DNA of 64,000 nt from Agrobacterium albertimagni AOL15 (GTDB lineage Bacteria > Pseudomonadota > Alphaproteobacteria > Rhizobiales > Rhizobiaceae): NCBI RefSeq assembly GCF_000300855.1, contig NZ_ALJF01000023.1:248001-312000 (forward strand), written 5' to 3'. Below the pieces are notes generated by a model. The model was not told the origin of the DNA and searched no databases. It saw nothing but the letters and a program-made list of their open reading frames with translations. The position numbers and the translations under genes were made by a program. Position 1 is the first letter of the stretch, and each line of letters starts with the position of its first letter. Below, piece after piece: positions 26,085 through 34,700 of this stretch.

Positions 26085-26624
26085 TCAGGCCGGCAGGCGG
26101 CGATCGTATTCGTCCTTGAGTTTGAGCCAGCCGTCCCAGAAGGGCTCCGCCCGCCGGCCGTCCAGATGGGCGCTGAGAATATCGAGATGCATGTGCCAGC
26201 CCGCACCGACCATGAGCAGGTTGGCACGATCGGAAATGCGCCGATGGGTGATCGTCAGCAGGACCTCGTCTCCCTCCGCCTTCAGATCGAAGGCGACCTC
26301 TCCGGTCTCGCCCCAGGTGAACACGAGCCGCTTGTTCCTCTGCACTTCGAGGACCCGGCTTGTCATGCGCATTTCCTCGCTGAAGCCTTCCGGCCGAGCG
26401 CCTGGCGGGTCCGTCAGTTCATCGTTGCGCCACACCAGTTCGAAGGTCGACCCCGCCTTCTCCTCCATGCTGCCTGCGGCGAGCCATTTGCGCCGCATCT
26501 CGCCATCGGTCAGGTATGACCAGATCCGCGAAGCCGGTCCGGGCAACAGGCGTTCGATCACCAGCGTTGCGGGCTCGGTCACTCGACCATAGGGGTTTAC
26601 GTCCAGTCTTTCCGTCATCGTCAT
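26085..26624 (-). CDS. SRPBCC (AHSA1-like) domain protein
   Basis: 179 residues, a START/Bet v1-like hydrophobic-pocket fold: LVIERLLPGPASRIWSYLTD at the start, WLAAGSMEEKAGSTFEL, LVFTWGE and a final helix around HLDILSAHLDG. These small proteins are regularly encoded after an ArsR-type regulator; the start overlaps the regulator stop by 4 bp (ATGA). The ligand is unknown. Both genes are transcribed leftwards from a promoter carrying two palindromes. Confidence 0.88.
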   Translation of the reverse strand: MTMTERLDVNPYGRVTEPATLVIERLLPGPASRIWSYLTDGEMRRKWLAAGSMEEKAGSTFELVWRNDELTDPPGARPEGFSEEMRMTSRVLEVQRNKRLVFTWGETGEVAFDLKAEGDEVLLTITHRRISDRANLLMVGAGWHMHLDILSAHLDGRRAEPFWDGWLKLKDEYDRRLPA

Positions 26625-26983
26625 TCTCCATCAGGTTTCTGTCGGGGAAATGCGGCATCCTCCGCGTGAAGGAGCCGTTCGAGGACATCCAGCCGGCCGG
26701 TCCAGAAGTGCTCGTAGGCGCTCAGCCACTGGTGGGCACCGGCAAGCGGTCCCGGATCCAGTCGGCAGAGATGAGTACGGCCTCGGATCTCACGGCGGAT
26801 GAGGCCGGCGGCTTCGAGGACCTTAATGTGTTTGGAGGCGGCGGCAAGCGACATGGAGAAAGGCTCGGCCAGTTCTCCGACGCTCCTTTCCCCTTGCGAA
26901 AGGGCCGCCAGCATGCGCCGACGCGTCTCGTCGCCCAGCGCGTGAAAGATCATGTCCAAAGGATTGTGCGAAATATCAACCAT
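26621..26983 (-). CDS. ArsR family transcriptional repressor
   Basis: 120 residues with a winged helix-turn-helix (about 8-85: IFHALGDETRRRMLAAL, RSVGELAEPFSMSLAAASKHIKVLEAAGL in pieces, then RTHLCRLDP). No Cys metal-binding motif (CVC) is present, so it is not a classical metal sensor; it belongs to the ArsR group paired with AHSA1/SRPBCC proteins. The ATG at 26983 gives MVDISHNPLD, the normal start, and lies inside the first of two palindromic operators. Confidence 0.88.
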   Translation of the reverse strand: MVDISHNPLDMIFHALGDETRRRMLAALSQGERSVGELAEPFSMSLAAASKHIKVLEAAGLIRREIRGRTHLCRLDPGPLAGAHQWLSAYEHFWTGRLDVLERLLHAEDAAFPRQKPDGE

Positions 26984-26991
26984 ACGGTTGA
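26976..26991. promoter_or_regulatory. ArsR-type operator, copy 1
   Basis: TCAACCATACGGTTGA, an imperfect palindrome TCAACC-N4-GGTTGA, overlapping the start codon of the arsR-type gene. A second, inverted copy lies 40 bp away centre to centre, so repressor dimers would sit on one face of the helix (about four turns). Confidence 0.65.
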
Positions 26992-27015
26992 ATATCCACA
27001 ATCACCTGCCGATTG

Positions 27016-27031
27016 TCAACCGTATGGTTTA
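27016..27031. promoter_or_regulatory. ArsR-type operator, copy 2
   Basis: TCAACCGTATGGTTTA, the reverse complement of copy 1 but for its outermost base. It lies in the promoter region of the ArsR-SRPBCC operon. Confidence 0.65.
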
Positions 27032-27056
27032 ATAATAAACGATCAGTACAAGACGG

Positions 27057-27227
27057 CTAGAAGAGCAGCAGTCCACCGAGAACCAGCAGGATAAAGCCGC
27101 CGCCGATGATGAGCGACCAGGCCGAGAGCGCAAATCCCGGCTTTGCGCCACTGTCGGACTGCGCGGAATATTCGGTTGAGCGTCGCACCTCGGTGCGCCT
27201 CTCGTCTTGTCCCGGCTCCATCGCCAT
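27057..27227 (-). CDS. small single-pass membrane protein (56 residues)
   Basis: GGGAGG with 5-6 bases spacing precedes the ATG at 27227. The N-terminal 30 residues are highly charged (MAMEPGQDERRTEVRRSTEY), then a hydrophobic helix follows (LSAWSLIIGGGFILLVLGGL, ending LLF). It is divergent from a DUF1206 gene with 145 bp between starts. It resembles small tail-anchored proteins seen in rhizobia, but I cannot name the family. Confidence 0.68.
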   Translation of the reverse strand: MAMEPGQDERRTEVRRSTEYSAQSDSGAKPGFALSAWSLIIGGGFILLVLGGLLLF

Positions 27228-27372
27228 CGGATCCTCCCGTGTCGTTACCTCACGAGGTAACCCGCCGCCATGTCTTCGGTTCCGATGCCGCGCCCGGAAC
27301 CCCTCCTGCGACCGTCGAAGGGAACCCTCCCCGCCCTCCTCCGTTTCATCGACACAGAAGGAGAGGCTTACC

Positions 27373-28200
27373 ATGAACACGCAGTCGAAATTTCATCTGA
27401 TGGCACGGGCCGGTTATGGCGCGCGGGGTATCGTTTTCCTGATGATTGCGGGGCTCGCTCTGTTTTCAGGCATCGCCGGCGGTGAGGCGGATACGGAATC
27501 GGCTCTCGAAACCATCCTGCAGCAGCCATTCGGGCGGATCTGGATCGGGCTGATCGGTCTGGGGCTCGCCGGTTTCGTAGTCTGGCGGCTTGCTCAGGCA
27601 TTGGCCAATGCCGATGGGCACGACGAAAACGCCAAGGGCTACGTCATCCGAGGTGCGATGTTCGGCAGCGCGATCACCTATGCCGGTCTCGCCATGACCG
27701 CTCTGACGCTCGCACTCGCCTACGGGTCGAACAGCGGGTCGGGAGGCGAAGCGGGGCTTGCCGCCTGGATCATGTCACAGCCATTCGGGCGCTATCTCGC
27801 CGGACTGACCGGTCTCGGCTTCGTCGCCGGTGGCGTGGTGACGTCGATCAAGGGCCTGCGTCGCGGCTTCGGTAAATATCTGGACCTCGATGCCAACAGC
27901 AATTCGCCGGCTGTGCTGATCTCCATCTACGGCCTCGTCGCCCGCGGCGTCGTCTTTGCGATCGTCGGCGGCTTCTTTGTCTATGCGGCCTTCACGGTCA
28001 ACCCAGAACAGGCTGGCGGCACCGCAGAGGCACTGGCCTGGGTCCGCCAGCTCCCCTTCGGCAGTGTGGTCTATGGCATCGTCGCGCTCGGTCTCGGCGC
28101 TTTCGGTCTCTATAATTTCGTCGAGGCGCGTTACCGGCGCATCAATGCGCCCGAGGCCGGCGACCTGCGCCGTCAGCTACCTATCGGCCGTGCGAACTGA
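27373..28200 (+). CDS. DUF1206 membrane protein
   Basis: 275 residues, three copies of a two-helix DUF1206 unit (about 10-80, 95-165 and 180-255), each starting with a similar R-x-G/A-Y-x-x-R-G or V-x-R-G motif (ARAGYGARGIVFLMIAGLAL; VIRGAMFGSAITYAGLAM; GLVARGVVFAIVGGFFVY). AAGGAGAGG precedes the ATG at 27373. Function unknown; an integral inner-membrane protein. Confidence 0.87.
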   Translation: MNTQSKFHLMARAGYGARGIVFLMIAGLALFSGIAGGEADTESALETILQQPFGRIWIGLIGLGLAGFVVWRLAQALANADGHDENAKGYVIRGAMFGSAITYAGLAMTALTLALAYGSNSGSGGEAGLAAWIMSQPFGRYLAGLTGLGFVAGGVVTSIKGLRRGFGKYLDLDANSNSPAVLISIYGLVARGVVFAIVGGFFVYAAFTVNPEQAGGTAEALAWVRQLPFGSVVYGIVALGLGAFGLYNFVEARYRRINAPEAGDLRRQLPIGRAN

Positions 28201-28235
28201 CGCATGAGGACGACTGTCGATGCGGCCACCTGCCA

Positions 28236-28865
28236 CTACAGCAGATCCTGCGATGGCACGATGGTCACCCCAGGTGCCGCCGACACGGCGGCATTGAGCA
28301 TGGCGCGGGCGATGGCTTCCGGCGGGTTCGCCTTCAGCGACGACGGCAGGATCGGCTTCAGCATTGAAAGCACCCTGCCCGCCCACTCCTCCATCGGCCG
28401 CGGCTCCTGCCGCAGCCCATCGATGAGCCCGGGACGGACCAGCACCGTTCGCTCGAAGCCGAGCGCGAGGATATCACGCTCCGTCTCTCCCTTCACACGG
28501 CTGTAGAAGAAGAACGCGTTCGCATCCGCCCCCTTCGCCGAGTTGAGAACGAAGGTTCGCGCGCCATGGGCCTTTGCCAACCTTGCAATCTCCAGCGGAT
28601 AGTCGTGATCGACCTGGTAGAAACGGTCGCGTGATCCAGCCGTTTTCAGCGTCGTCCCGAGAGTACAGATCACGGCATCGGCGGACCAGATCGACGGGTC
28701 CTGCGGCAGATTGTCGAAATCGACGATCGGTGCCGAAAGACCTGATCGCTCCGGCAGCGGCCGTCGGGTCGGGGCGGTCACAGTAGACACGCGTGGGTCG
28801 GCGAGCGCCAGATCAAGGACATGGCTGCCGACAAGTCCGGTGGCGCCCAACAATAACAGATGCAT
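28236..28865 (-). CDS. NAD(P)-binding oxidoreductase (HTATIP2/atypical SDR type)
   Basis: 209 residues beginning MHLLLLGATGLVGSHVL, the GxxGxxG Rossmann loop. DAVICTLGTTLKTAGS and FYQVDHDYPLEIARLAKAHGA, FVLNSAKGAD and FFYSRVKGETE follow; YSRVKGETE contains the Tyr-x-x-x-Lys pair of the SDR fold. The family resembles the TIP30/HTATIP2 group of atypical SDRs. Substrate unknown. ATG at 28865 gives the family start; residues upstream of it are unlike the family. Confidence 0.85.
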   Translation of the reverse strand: MHLLLLGATGLVGSHVLDLALADPRVSTVTAPTRRPLPERSGLSAPIVDFDNLPQDPSIWSADAVICTLGTTLKTAGSRDRFYQVDHDYPLEIARLAKAHGARTFVLNSAKGADANAFFFYSRVKGETERDILALGFERTVLVRPGLIDGLRQEPRPMEEWAGRVLSMLKPILPSSLKANPPEAIARAMLNAAVSAAPGVTIVPSQDLL

Positions 28866-28963
28866 GATCCCGTCTCCTTCCGTCTGATATCTCGCGTAAC
28901 AGTCAGTGCCACGGCGCAATGCAGGTCTCAATGTGGGCCGCGACTGCCCGTTCCATCACACAA

Positions 28964-28996
28964 ACGAAAGAAGCGCCGCATTGCTGCGGCGCTTCC
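28964..28996 (-). terminator. intrinsic terminator of the chemoreceptor gene
   Basis: GAAGCGCCGCA (28970-28980) pairs perfectly with TGCGGCGCTTC (28985-28995); on the minus strand it is followed by TTTCGTTTG. It lies 34 bp past the stop of the methyl-accepting protein. Confidence 0.8.
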
Positions 28997-29029
28997 CTTC
29001 TTCACTAATTAGCGATTCTCCGAACTTCC

Positions 29030-30940
29030 TCAGGCGGCCGTGCGATAGCCTGCCGAGCCGGCCGATGCGCCACCTTCCAGCTTGAAGCGGGCAAGCTGCG
29101 CCTGCAGCTGGCGGGCTTCGCCGGCGAGAACCTGGCTAGCGGCCGTCGTCTCTTCGACCATGGCGGCGTTCTGCTGGGTCATCTGATCCATGTGATTGAC
29201 CGAGGTGTTGATCTCGCCGAGCGCTGCCGACTGTTCTTCGGCGGCACGGGCGATCGTCACGACGTGGTCGTTGACGCGGTTGACCAGCGATTCGATCTCT
29301 TTCAGCGCCTCGCCGGTGGACAGAACGAGCGACACGCCGCCCTTCACTTCCTCGGCCGAGGTGTTGATCAGGGTCTTGATCTCCTTCGCGGCATTGGCAG
29401 AGCGCTGGGCCAGTTCGCGGACTTCCTGGGCTACAACGGCGAAACCACGGCCGGCTTCACCGGCACGGGCTGCCTCGACGCCGGCATTCAGCGCCAGGAG
29501 GTTAGTCTGGAAGGCGATTTCGTCGATCACGGAGATGATCTGGCTGATCTTCTGCGAGGACTGCTCGATGCGGCCCATGGCGTCGATCGCATTGCGGACG
29601 ATGTCGCCCGACTTGCCGGCGCTGCCTCTGGTCTCTTCGACCATATGCGAGGCTTCCTTGGCGCGCTGGGTCGAGGTCTTGACCGTGGTTGTGATTTCCT
29701 CAAGCGCTGCGGCGGTCTCTTCCAGCGAAGCGGCCTGCTGCTCGGTGCGGCGGGCGAGTTGGTTGGCGGCCGACGACAGTTCGCCGGAATTGCCGGTGAT
29801 GGTGCCAGCGGCATTCAGGATGTTCTGCATGGTCTGGCGCAGCACGGCCATGGTCTGGTTGACGTTGCCCTGGAGTTCGGCAAAGGCGCCCTGGAACTGG
29901 CCCTGCATGTCATGCGTCAGGTCGGCATCGGCAAGCGCTGCGATCACGCGGCGGACTTCCGTGATGCCGCGATCGACGTTTTCGACCAGTTCGTTGACCG
30001 AGCCGGCGAAACGCTGCAGGTCGGCATCGTCATAGGTCTTGCCGATGCGCTTGGAGAAGTCGCCGGCAGCAGCAGCAGCAACAATGCCGCTGATCGAGCT
30101 CTGCAGGTCCTTGCTCTGGGCGGTGAGTGCAGCTTCCTGGGCTTCCATCGCACGCATCTGCTCTTCGTTCGTGCGGAAGACTTCGAGAGCGCGGGCCATT
30201 TCGCCGATCTCGTCCTTGCGCTCGGTGCCCGGAATGCTGCTGCCGAGCTTGCCGGAAGCCATTTCGGACATGATCGCGGTCAGGCTGCGGATCGGGTTGA
30301 CGATGCCGCGGCGGGCGAGAAGGAAGCTGATCGCGACGCCTGCGAGAATGCAGACGGCAGCGGTCACGACCTGGACCAGCATGGTGAAGCCGGAGGCGGC
30401 CAGCGCGTTCTCACGCGAACCCTTCAGGCTCTCGGCCGACGAGGTCGAGTATTCCTTGACCACTGCAGTGACCGTCTTCTGCGCCTCGAGCGCCTTGGCG
30501 AGCTCGGCCTTCATGACAGCGAGATCCTGGCCGGCGGGCGTGGCGGCGACAGCCACCATTTCGCGGATCTGGTTGAAATAGGCGTCGAGAGCCTGCTTGG
30601 TGCGGTCGAGGATCTGGGCTTCGGCCGGGCTCGCGGTGGTCGCGATCTTCGGCAGGCGCTCCAGCATTTCAGCCGCGCGCTTGTCGGTTTCAGCCGCGAA
30701 GTCGGCCGCCTTCTCAGGCGCCAGCGCCAGCTGGTAGGTCATGCGCGAAATGGCGATGATGTCGACGCGCAGGTCCATGGCCTCGCGGGCGACTTCCTCG
30801 CGGGCGCCGGTATCCTTGAGGGCGGAGCCGAGCGAGGACAGGCCGCTTGCGCCCACGGCCGCGATGGCGGCAGCCGCCACGCCCATCAGCACGACGACGA
30901 GGCTGACCTTCTTCAGAATGGAAAGATTGGCAATACTCAT
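29030..30940 (-). CDS. methyl-accepting chemotaxis protein
   Basis: 636 residues. An N-terminal transmembrane helix (about 10-32) and a second at about 190-212 enclose a helical periplasmic domain of about 155 residues of the four-helix-bundle type. A HAMP domain follows (about 213-265) with a second HAMP-like segment (about 315-365), and then the long signalling coiled coil with the invariant hairpin tip (EIAFQTNLLALNAGVEAARA, about 475). Methylation-type Glu/Gln heptads flank it. The C-terminus lacks a CheR-binding NWETF pentapeptide. Ligand unknown. Single gene with its own terminator; no che genes are in the window. Confidence 0.93.
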   Translation of the reverse strand: MSIANLSILKKVSLVVVLMGVAAAAIAAVGASGLSSLGSALKDTGAREEVAREAMDLRVDIIAISRMTYQLALAPEKAADFAAETDKRAAEMLERLPKIATTASPAEAQILDRTKQALDAYFNQIREMVAVAATPAGQDLAVMKAELAKALEAQKTVTAVVKEYSTSSAESLKGSRENALAASGFTMLVQVVTAAVCILAGVAISFLLARRGIVNPIRSLTAIMSEMASGKLGSSIPGTERKDEIGEMARALEVFRTNEEQMRAMEAQEAALTAQSKDLQSSISGIVAAAAAGDFSKRIGKTYDDADLQRFAGSVNELVENVDRGITEVRRVIAALADADLTHDMQGQFQGAFAELQGNVNQTMAVLRQTMQNILNAAGTITGNSGELSSAANQLARRTEQQAASLEETAAALEEITTTVKTSTQRAKEASHMVEETRGSAGKSGDIVRNAIDAMGRIEQSSQKISQIISVIDEIAFQTNLLALNAGVEAARAGEAGRGFAVVAQEVRELAQRSANAAKEIKTLINTSAEEVKGGVSLVLSTGEALKEIESLVNRVNDHVVTIARAAEEQSAALGEINTSVNHMDQMTQQNAAMVEETTAASQVLAGEARQLQAQLARFKLEGGASAGSAGYRTAA

Positions 30941-31352
30941 GGAATCTCACTCCGTGCGAACCCGCCGTCCTGGCAGGCGGCCACGACCGGCCGGGCATGG
31001 AACTCATTCCATACGTATGCCTCCCTCAATACGCGGGACATGTTGCGATTTCGTTGCTACGAAATACAGGAAAGACGCATATGATTTTTAGGTGGGTGCC
31101 GGTGGGCGCGAGACGGTCGCCGATTTCGCATGTCAAGGCACTGATTCTTGGCGCGGGTCATCCCCAGGTTTTTGAGCAACAGGCGCGGCCTTTCGCGAAA
31201 GCCCTCAAATCCGGGGCGCCGATCGCTCAGACGGGTCATTTCGGGACGAAATTTACCCTGTGACATCTGGTTGACGGAGAGACATCCGTGGCGGCTTGCG
31301 TCACATCGGCCGAGAAAGCCCTTTCATTCCCGTGACTTCGCTCTTTTGCCCG

Positions 31353-31361
31353 TTATCCACA
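31353..31361 (+). promoter_or_regulatory. consensus DnaA box
   Basis: TTATCCACA, a perfect match to the strong DnaA box, 423 bp upstream of the nrdJ start. DnaA is known to control ribonucleotide reductase genes in E. coli. A single 9-mer can arise by chance. Confidence 0.45.
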
Positions 31362-31369
31362 ATGTAACA

Positions 31370-31385
31370 CCACAACATATAGCGT
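31370..31385 (+). promoter_or_regulatory. distal NrdR box candidate
   Basis: CCACAACATATAGCGT matches the NrdR consensus ACACWATATATWGTGT at 13 of 16 positions. It lies just after the DnaA box. No partner is seen at one box spacing. Confidence 0.4.
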
Positions 31386-31614
31386 TAACATTTCCTTCAC
31401 AGACCACCCCTTGACGGAATCAGTCGGGACGATGTTAATGGACCCTGTTGCGGCGGCGACTGGACCGGGCATGAACGAGGCCGGGTTTCATCAAACATTG
31501 TAGCGGCTTTCTTGCAAGTGGAACGGCGTTCTGACGACGCCTTCCGCGATAGGAAATTTGTGCGATTTTTGACCGCCGGACAGGGGGTCTGGGTCTGGCG
31601 GCAATTGTGTGGTA

Positions 31615-31630
31615 AAACTATATTTGGTAT
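31615..31630 (+). promoter_or_regulatory. NrdR box 1 of a tandem pair
   Basis: AAACTATATTTGGTAT matches the NrdR consensus at 12 of 16 positions, with the central CTATAT preserved. Its partner begins 15 bp further on, which gives the 31-bp centre-to-centre spacing typical of NrdR operators. Confidence 0.55.
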
Positions 31631-31645
31631 TTGCAGCCACCATCA

Positions 31646-31661
31646 CCACAAGATAGAGGGT
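31646..31661 (+). promoter_or_regulatory. NrdR box 2 of a tandem pair
   Basis: CCACAAGATAGAGGGT matches the NrdR consensus at 12 of 16 positions, 31 bp from box 1 and 122 bp upstream of the nrdJ start. NrdR is a Zn/ATP-cone repressor of ribonucleotide reductase genes. Confidence 0.5.
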
Positions 31662-31783
31662 GCACTCATCTCCGGATGAATCACCTGACGGACGAACCAG
31701 TGACCGGCTGCGCGGCCCACCGTGCGACCGAACGAAATTTCTCGCGCCGATTTCCGGCGCCCTAGATCGAGGGACACAGGCAG

Positions 31784-34700
31784 ATGCGCATTGAACGTCG
31801 CTTCACCAAACCGGGACAGTCCGCTTACGCGGAGATCGAGTTCCGCAAGGCCATCAGCGAAATCAAGAATCCCGACGGCTCAATCGTATTTCGTCTTGCC
31901 GACATCGACGTCCCCGCCCAGTTCAGCCAGGTGGCGGCCGACATTCTCGCCCAGAAGTATTTCCGCAAGGCTGGCGTGCCGAAGATCCTGAAGAAGGTTG
32001 AGGAAAACGACGTTCCCTCCTTCCTGTGGCGCTCCGTCGCCGACGAAAAGGCACTCGCTGCCCTGCCCGAGAACGAGCGCTACGGCTCGGAAACCGATGC
32101 ACGCCAGGTCTTCGATCGCCTGGCCGGCACCTGGACCTATTGGGGCTGGAAGGGCAAGTACTTCACGTCTGAAGAAGACGCGGCCGCCTTCAAGGACGAG
32201 CTCGCCTACATGCTCGCCACCCAGCGCGTGGCGCCGAATAGCCCGCAGTGGTTCAACACCGGCCTGCACTGGGCCTATGGCATCGACGGTCCCGGCCAGG
32301 GCCATTTCTATGTCGACCCCTTCACCGGCAAGCTCGTCAAGTCGAAGTCGGCCTATGAGCATCCGCAGCCGCATGCCTGCTTCATCCAGTCCGTCGAAGA
32401 CGATCTGGTCAACGAAGGTGGCATCATGGACCTCTGGGTCCGCGAAGCGCGTCTCTTCAAGTATGGCTCCGGCACAGGCTCCAACTTCTCCTATCTGCGC
32501 GGCGAAGGCGAAAAGCTTTCGGGCGGCGGCCGCTCGTCCGGTCTCATGTCCTTCCTGAAGATCGGTGACCGTGCAGCAGGCGCCATCAAGTCTGGTGGCA
32601 CCACCCGTCGTGCGGCCAAGATGGTCGTCGTCGACATCGACCATCCTGATATCGAAGCCTATATCGACTGGAAGGTGAAGGAAGAGCAGAAGGTTGCCGC
32701 CCTCGTCACCGGCTCGAAGATCGTCGCCAAGCATCTGAAGGCGATCATGAAGGCCTGCGTCAACTGCGAGGCTGACAACGGCGCCTGCTTCGACCCGAAC
32801 GAGAACCCTGCCCTCAAGCGCGAAATCAAGGCCGCGAAGAAGGACCAGGTTCCGGAAAACTACATCAAGCGCGTCATCCAGTTCGCCCAGCAGGGCTACA
32901 AGGATCTCGACTTCAAGACCTATGACACCGACTGGGATTCGGAAGCCTATCTCACGGTCTCCGGCCAGAACTCGAACAACTCCGTCTCGCTGAAGGACGA
33001 TTTTTTGCGCGCTGTCGAGAATGACGGCGACTGGAACCTGACCGCCCGCAAGGACGGCAAGGTCATGAAGACGCTGAAGGCCCGCGACCTCTGGGACAAG
33101 ATCTCCTATGCCGCCTGGGCATCGGCTGACCCGGGCCTGCACTTCAACACGACGATGAACGACTGGCACACCTCACCGGCCGCCGGTCCGATCCGCGCGT
33201 CGAACCCGTGCTCGGAATACATGTTCCTCGACGACACGGCCTGCAACCTGGCTTCGCTGAACCTGCTCCGCTTCAAGGATCAGAAGACCAAGAAGATCGA
33301 CATCGCCGATTACGAACATGCCGTTCGTCTGTGGACCGTCGTTCTCGAAGTTTCGGTGATGATGGCACAGTTCCCGTCGCGCCAGATCGCCGAACGCTCC
33401 TATGAATACCGCACGCTCGGCCTCGGCTACGCCAATATCGGCGGCCTGCTGATGTCGTCCGGCATTCCCTATGACTCGGCCGAAGGCCGCGCCATCGCCG
33501 GTGCGCTGACCGCCATCATGACCGGCGTCTCCTATGCGACGTCAGCCGAAATCGCTTCGGAACTCGGTCCCTTCCCGGGCTTTGCGCCGAACCGCGACAA
33601 CATGCTGCGCGTCATCCGCAACCATCGCCGCGCCGCCCATGGTCTGTCGGACGGCTATGAAGGCCTCTCCGTCAATCCGGTCCCGCTGGTCCATGCCGAA
33701 TGCACGGATCCGGCCCTCGTCGCCCATGCAACCGCTGCCTGGGACAAGGCGCTCGAGCTCGGCGAAAAGCATGGCTACCGCAATGCCCAGGTCTCGGTCA
33801 TCGCGCCGACTGGCACGATCGGTCTCGTCATGGACTGCGACACGACCGGCATCGAGCCCGACTTCGCGCTCGTCAAATTCAAGAAGCTCGCCGGTGGCGG
33901 CTACTTCAAGATCATCAACGCCGCCGTTCCGGAAGCGCTGCGCTCGCTCGGCTATTCGGAAAGCCAGATCGCCGAGATCGACGCCTATGCCGTCGGCCAT
34001 GGCAATCTGAACCAGGCGCCGGGCATCAACCCCTCGACGCTGCGTGCCAAGGGCTTCACCGACGAGAAGATCGAAGCCGTCAACGGCGCGCTGAAGGCCG
34101 CCTTCGACATCAAGTTCGTCTTCAACCAGTGGACGCTTGGCGCCGACTTCCTGAAAGAAACCCTGAGGGTTTCCGACGAGCAACTGGCCGACATGAGCTT
34201 CAACCTGCTCGACCACATGGGCTTCTCGAAGAAGGACATCGAGGCCGCCAACATTCACGTTTGCGGTGCGATGACGCTCGAAGGCGCGCCTTTCCTGAAG
34301 GCCGAACATCTTCCGGTCTTCGATTGCGCCAATCCCTGCGGCAAGATCGGCAAGCGTTATCTGTCGGTCGAATCCCACATCCGCATGATGGCAGCGGCCC
34401 AGCCGTTTATCTCGGGTGCGATCTCCAAGACGATCAACATGCCGAATGAAGCGACCGTCGAAGATTGCGGCGCCGCCTACATGCTGTCCTGGAAGCTGGC
34501 GCTCAAGGCCAACGCGCTTTACCGCGATGGCTCGAAGCTCTCCCAACCGCTCAACGCCTCGCTGATCGAGGACGAGGATGACGAGGACGGCGTCGACGAC
34601 CTGCTGCAGCAGCCGATGGCGGCCCAGGCGGTCACCATCACGGAACGCATCGTCGAGCGCATCGTCGACCGCGTTGTGCGCGAACAGGAAAAGCTGCCGA

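Larger units (their letters stand above)
30941..31783. other. 843-bp intergenic region between the chemoreceptor and nrdJ
   Basis: No convincing gene on either strand; the longest frames lack ribosome binding sites. The right half is the control region of nrdJ, with one DnaA-box match, one isolated NrdR-box match and a tandem pair of NrdR-box matches, listed separately. A TTGACG at 31411-31416 could be a -35 element, but no clean -10 follows. The left part holds the chemoreceptor promoter. Confidence 0.55.

Noticed and set aside
31057..31266. 69-residue open frame on the minus strand between the chemoreceptor and nrdJ
   Set aside because: No Shine-Dalgarno sequence, biased Arg/Pro composition, no recognisable motif.
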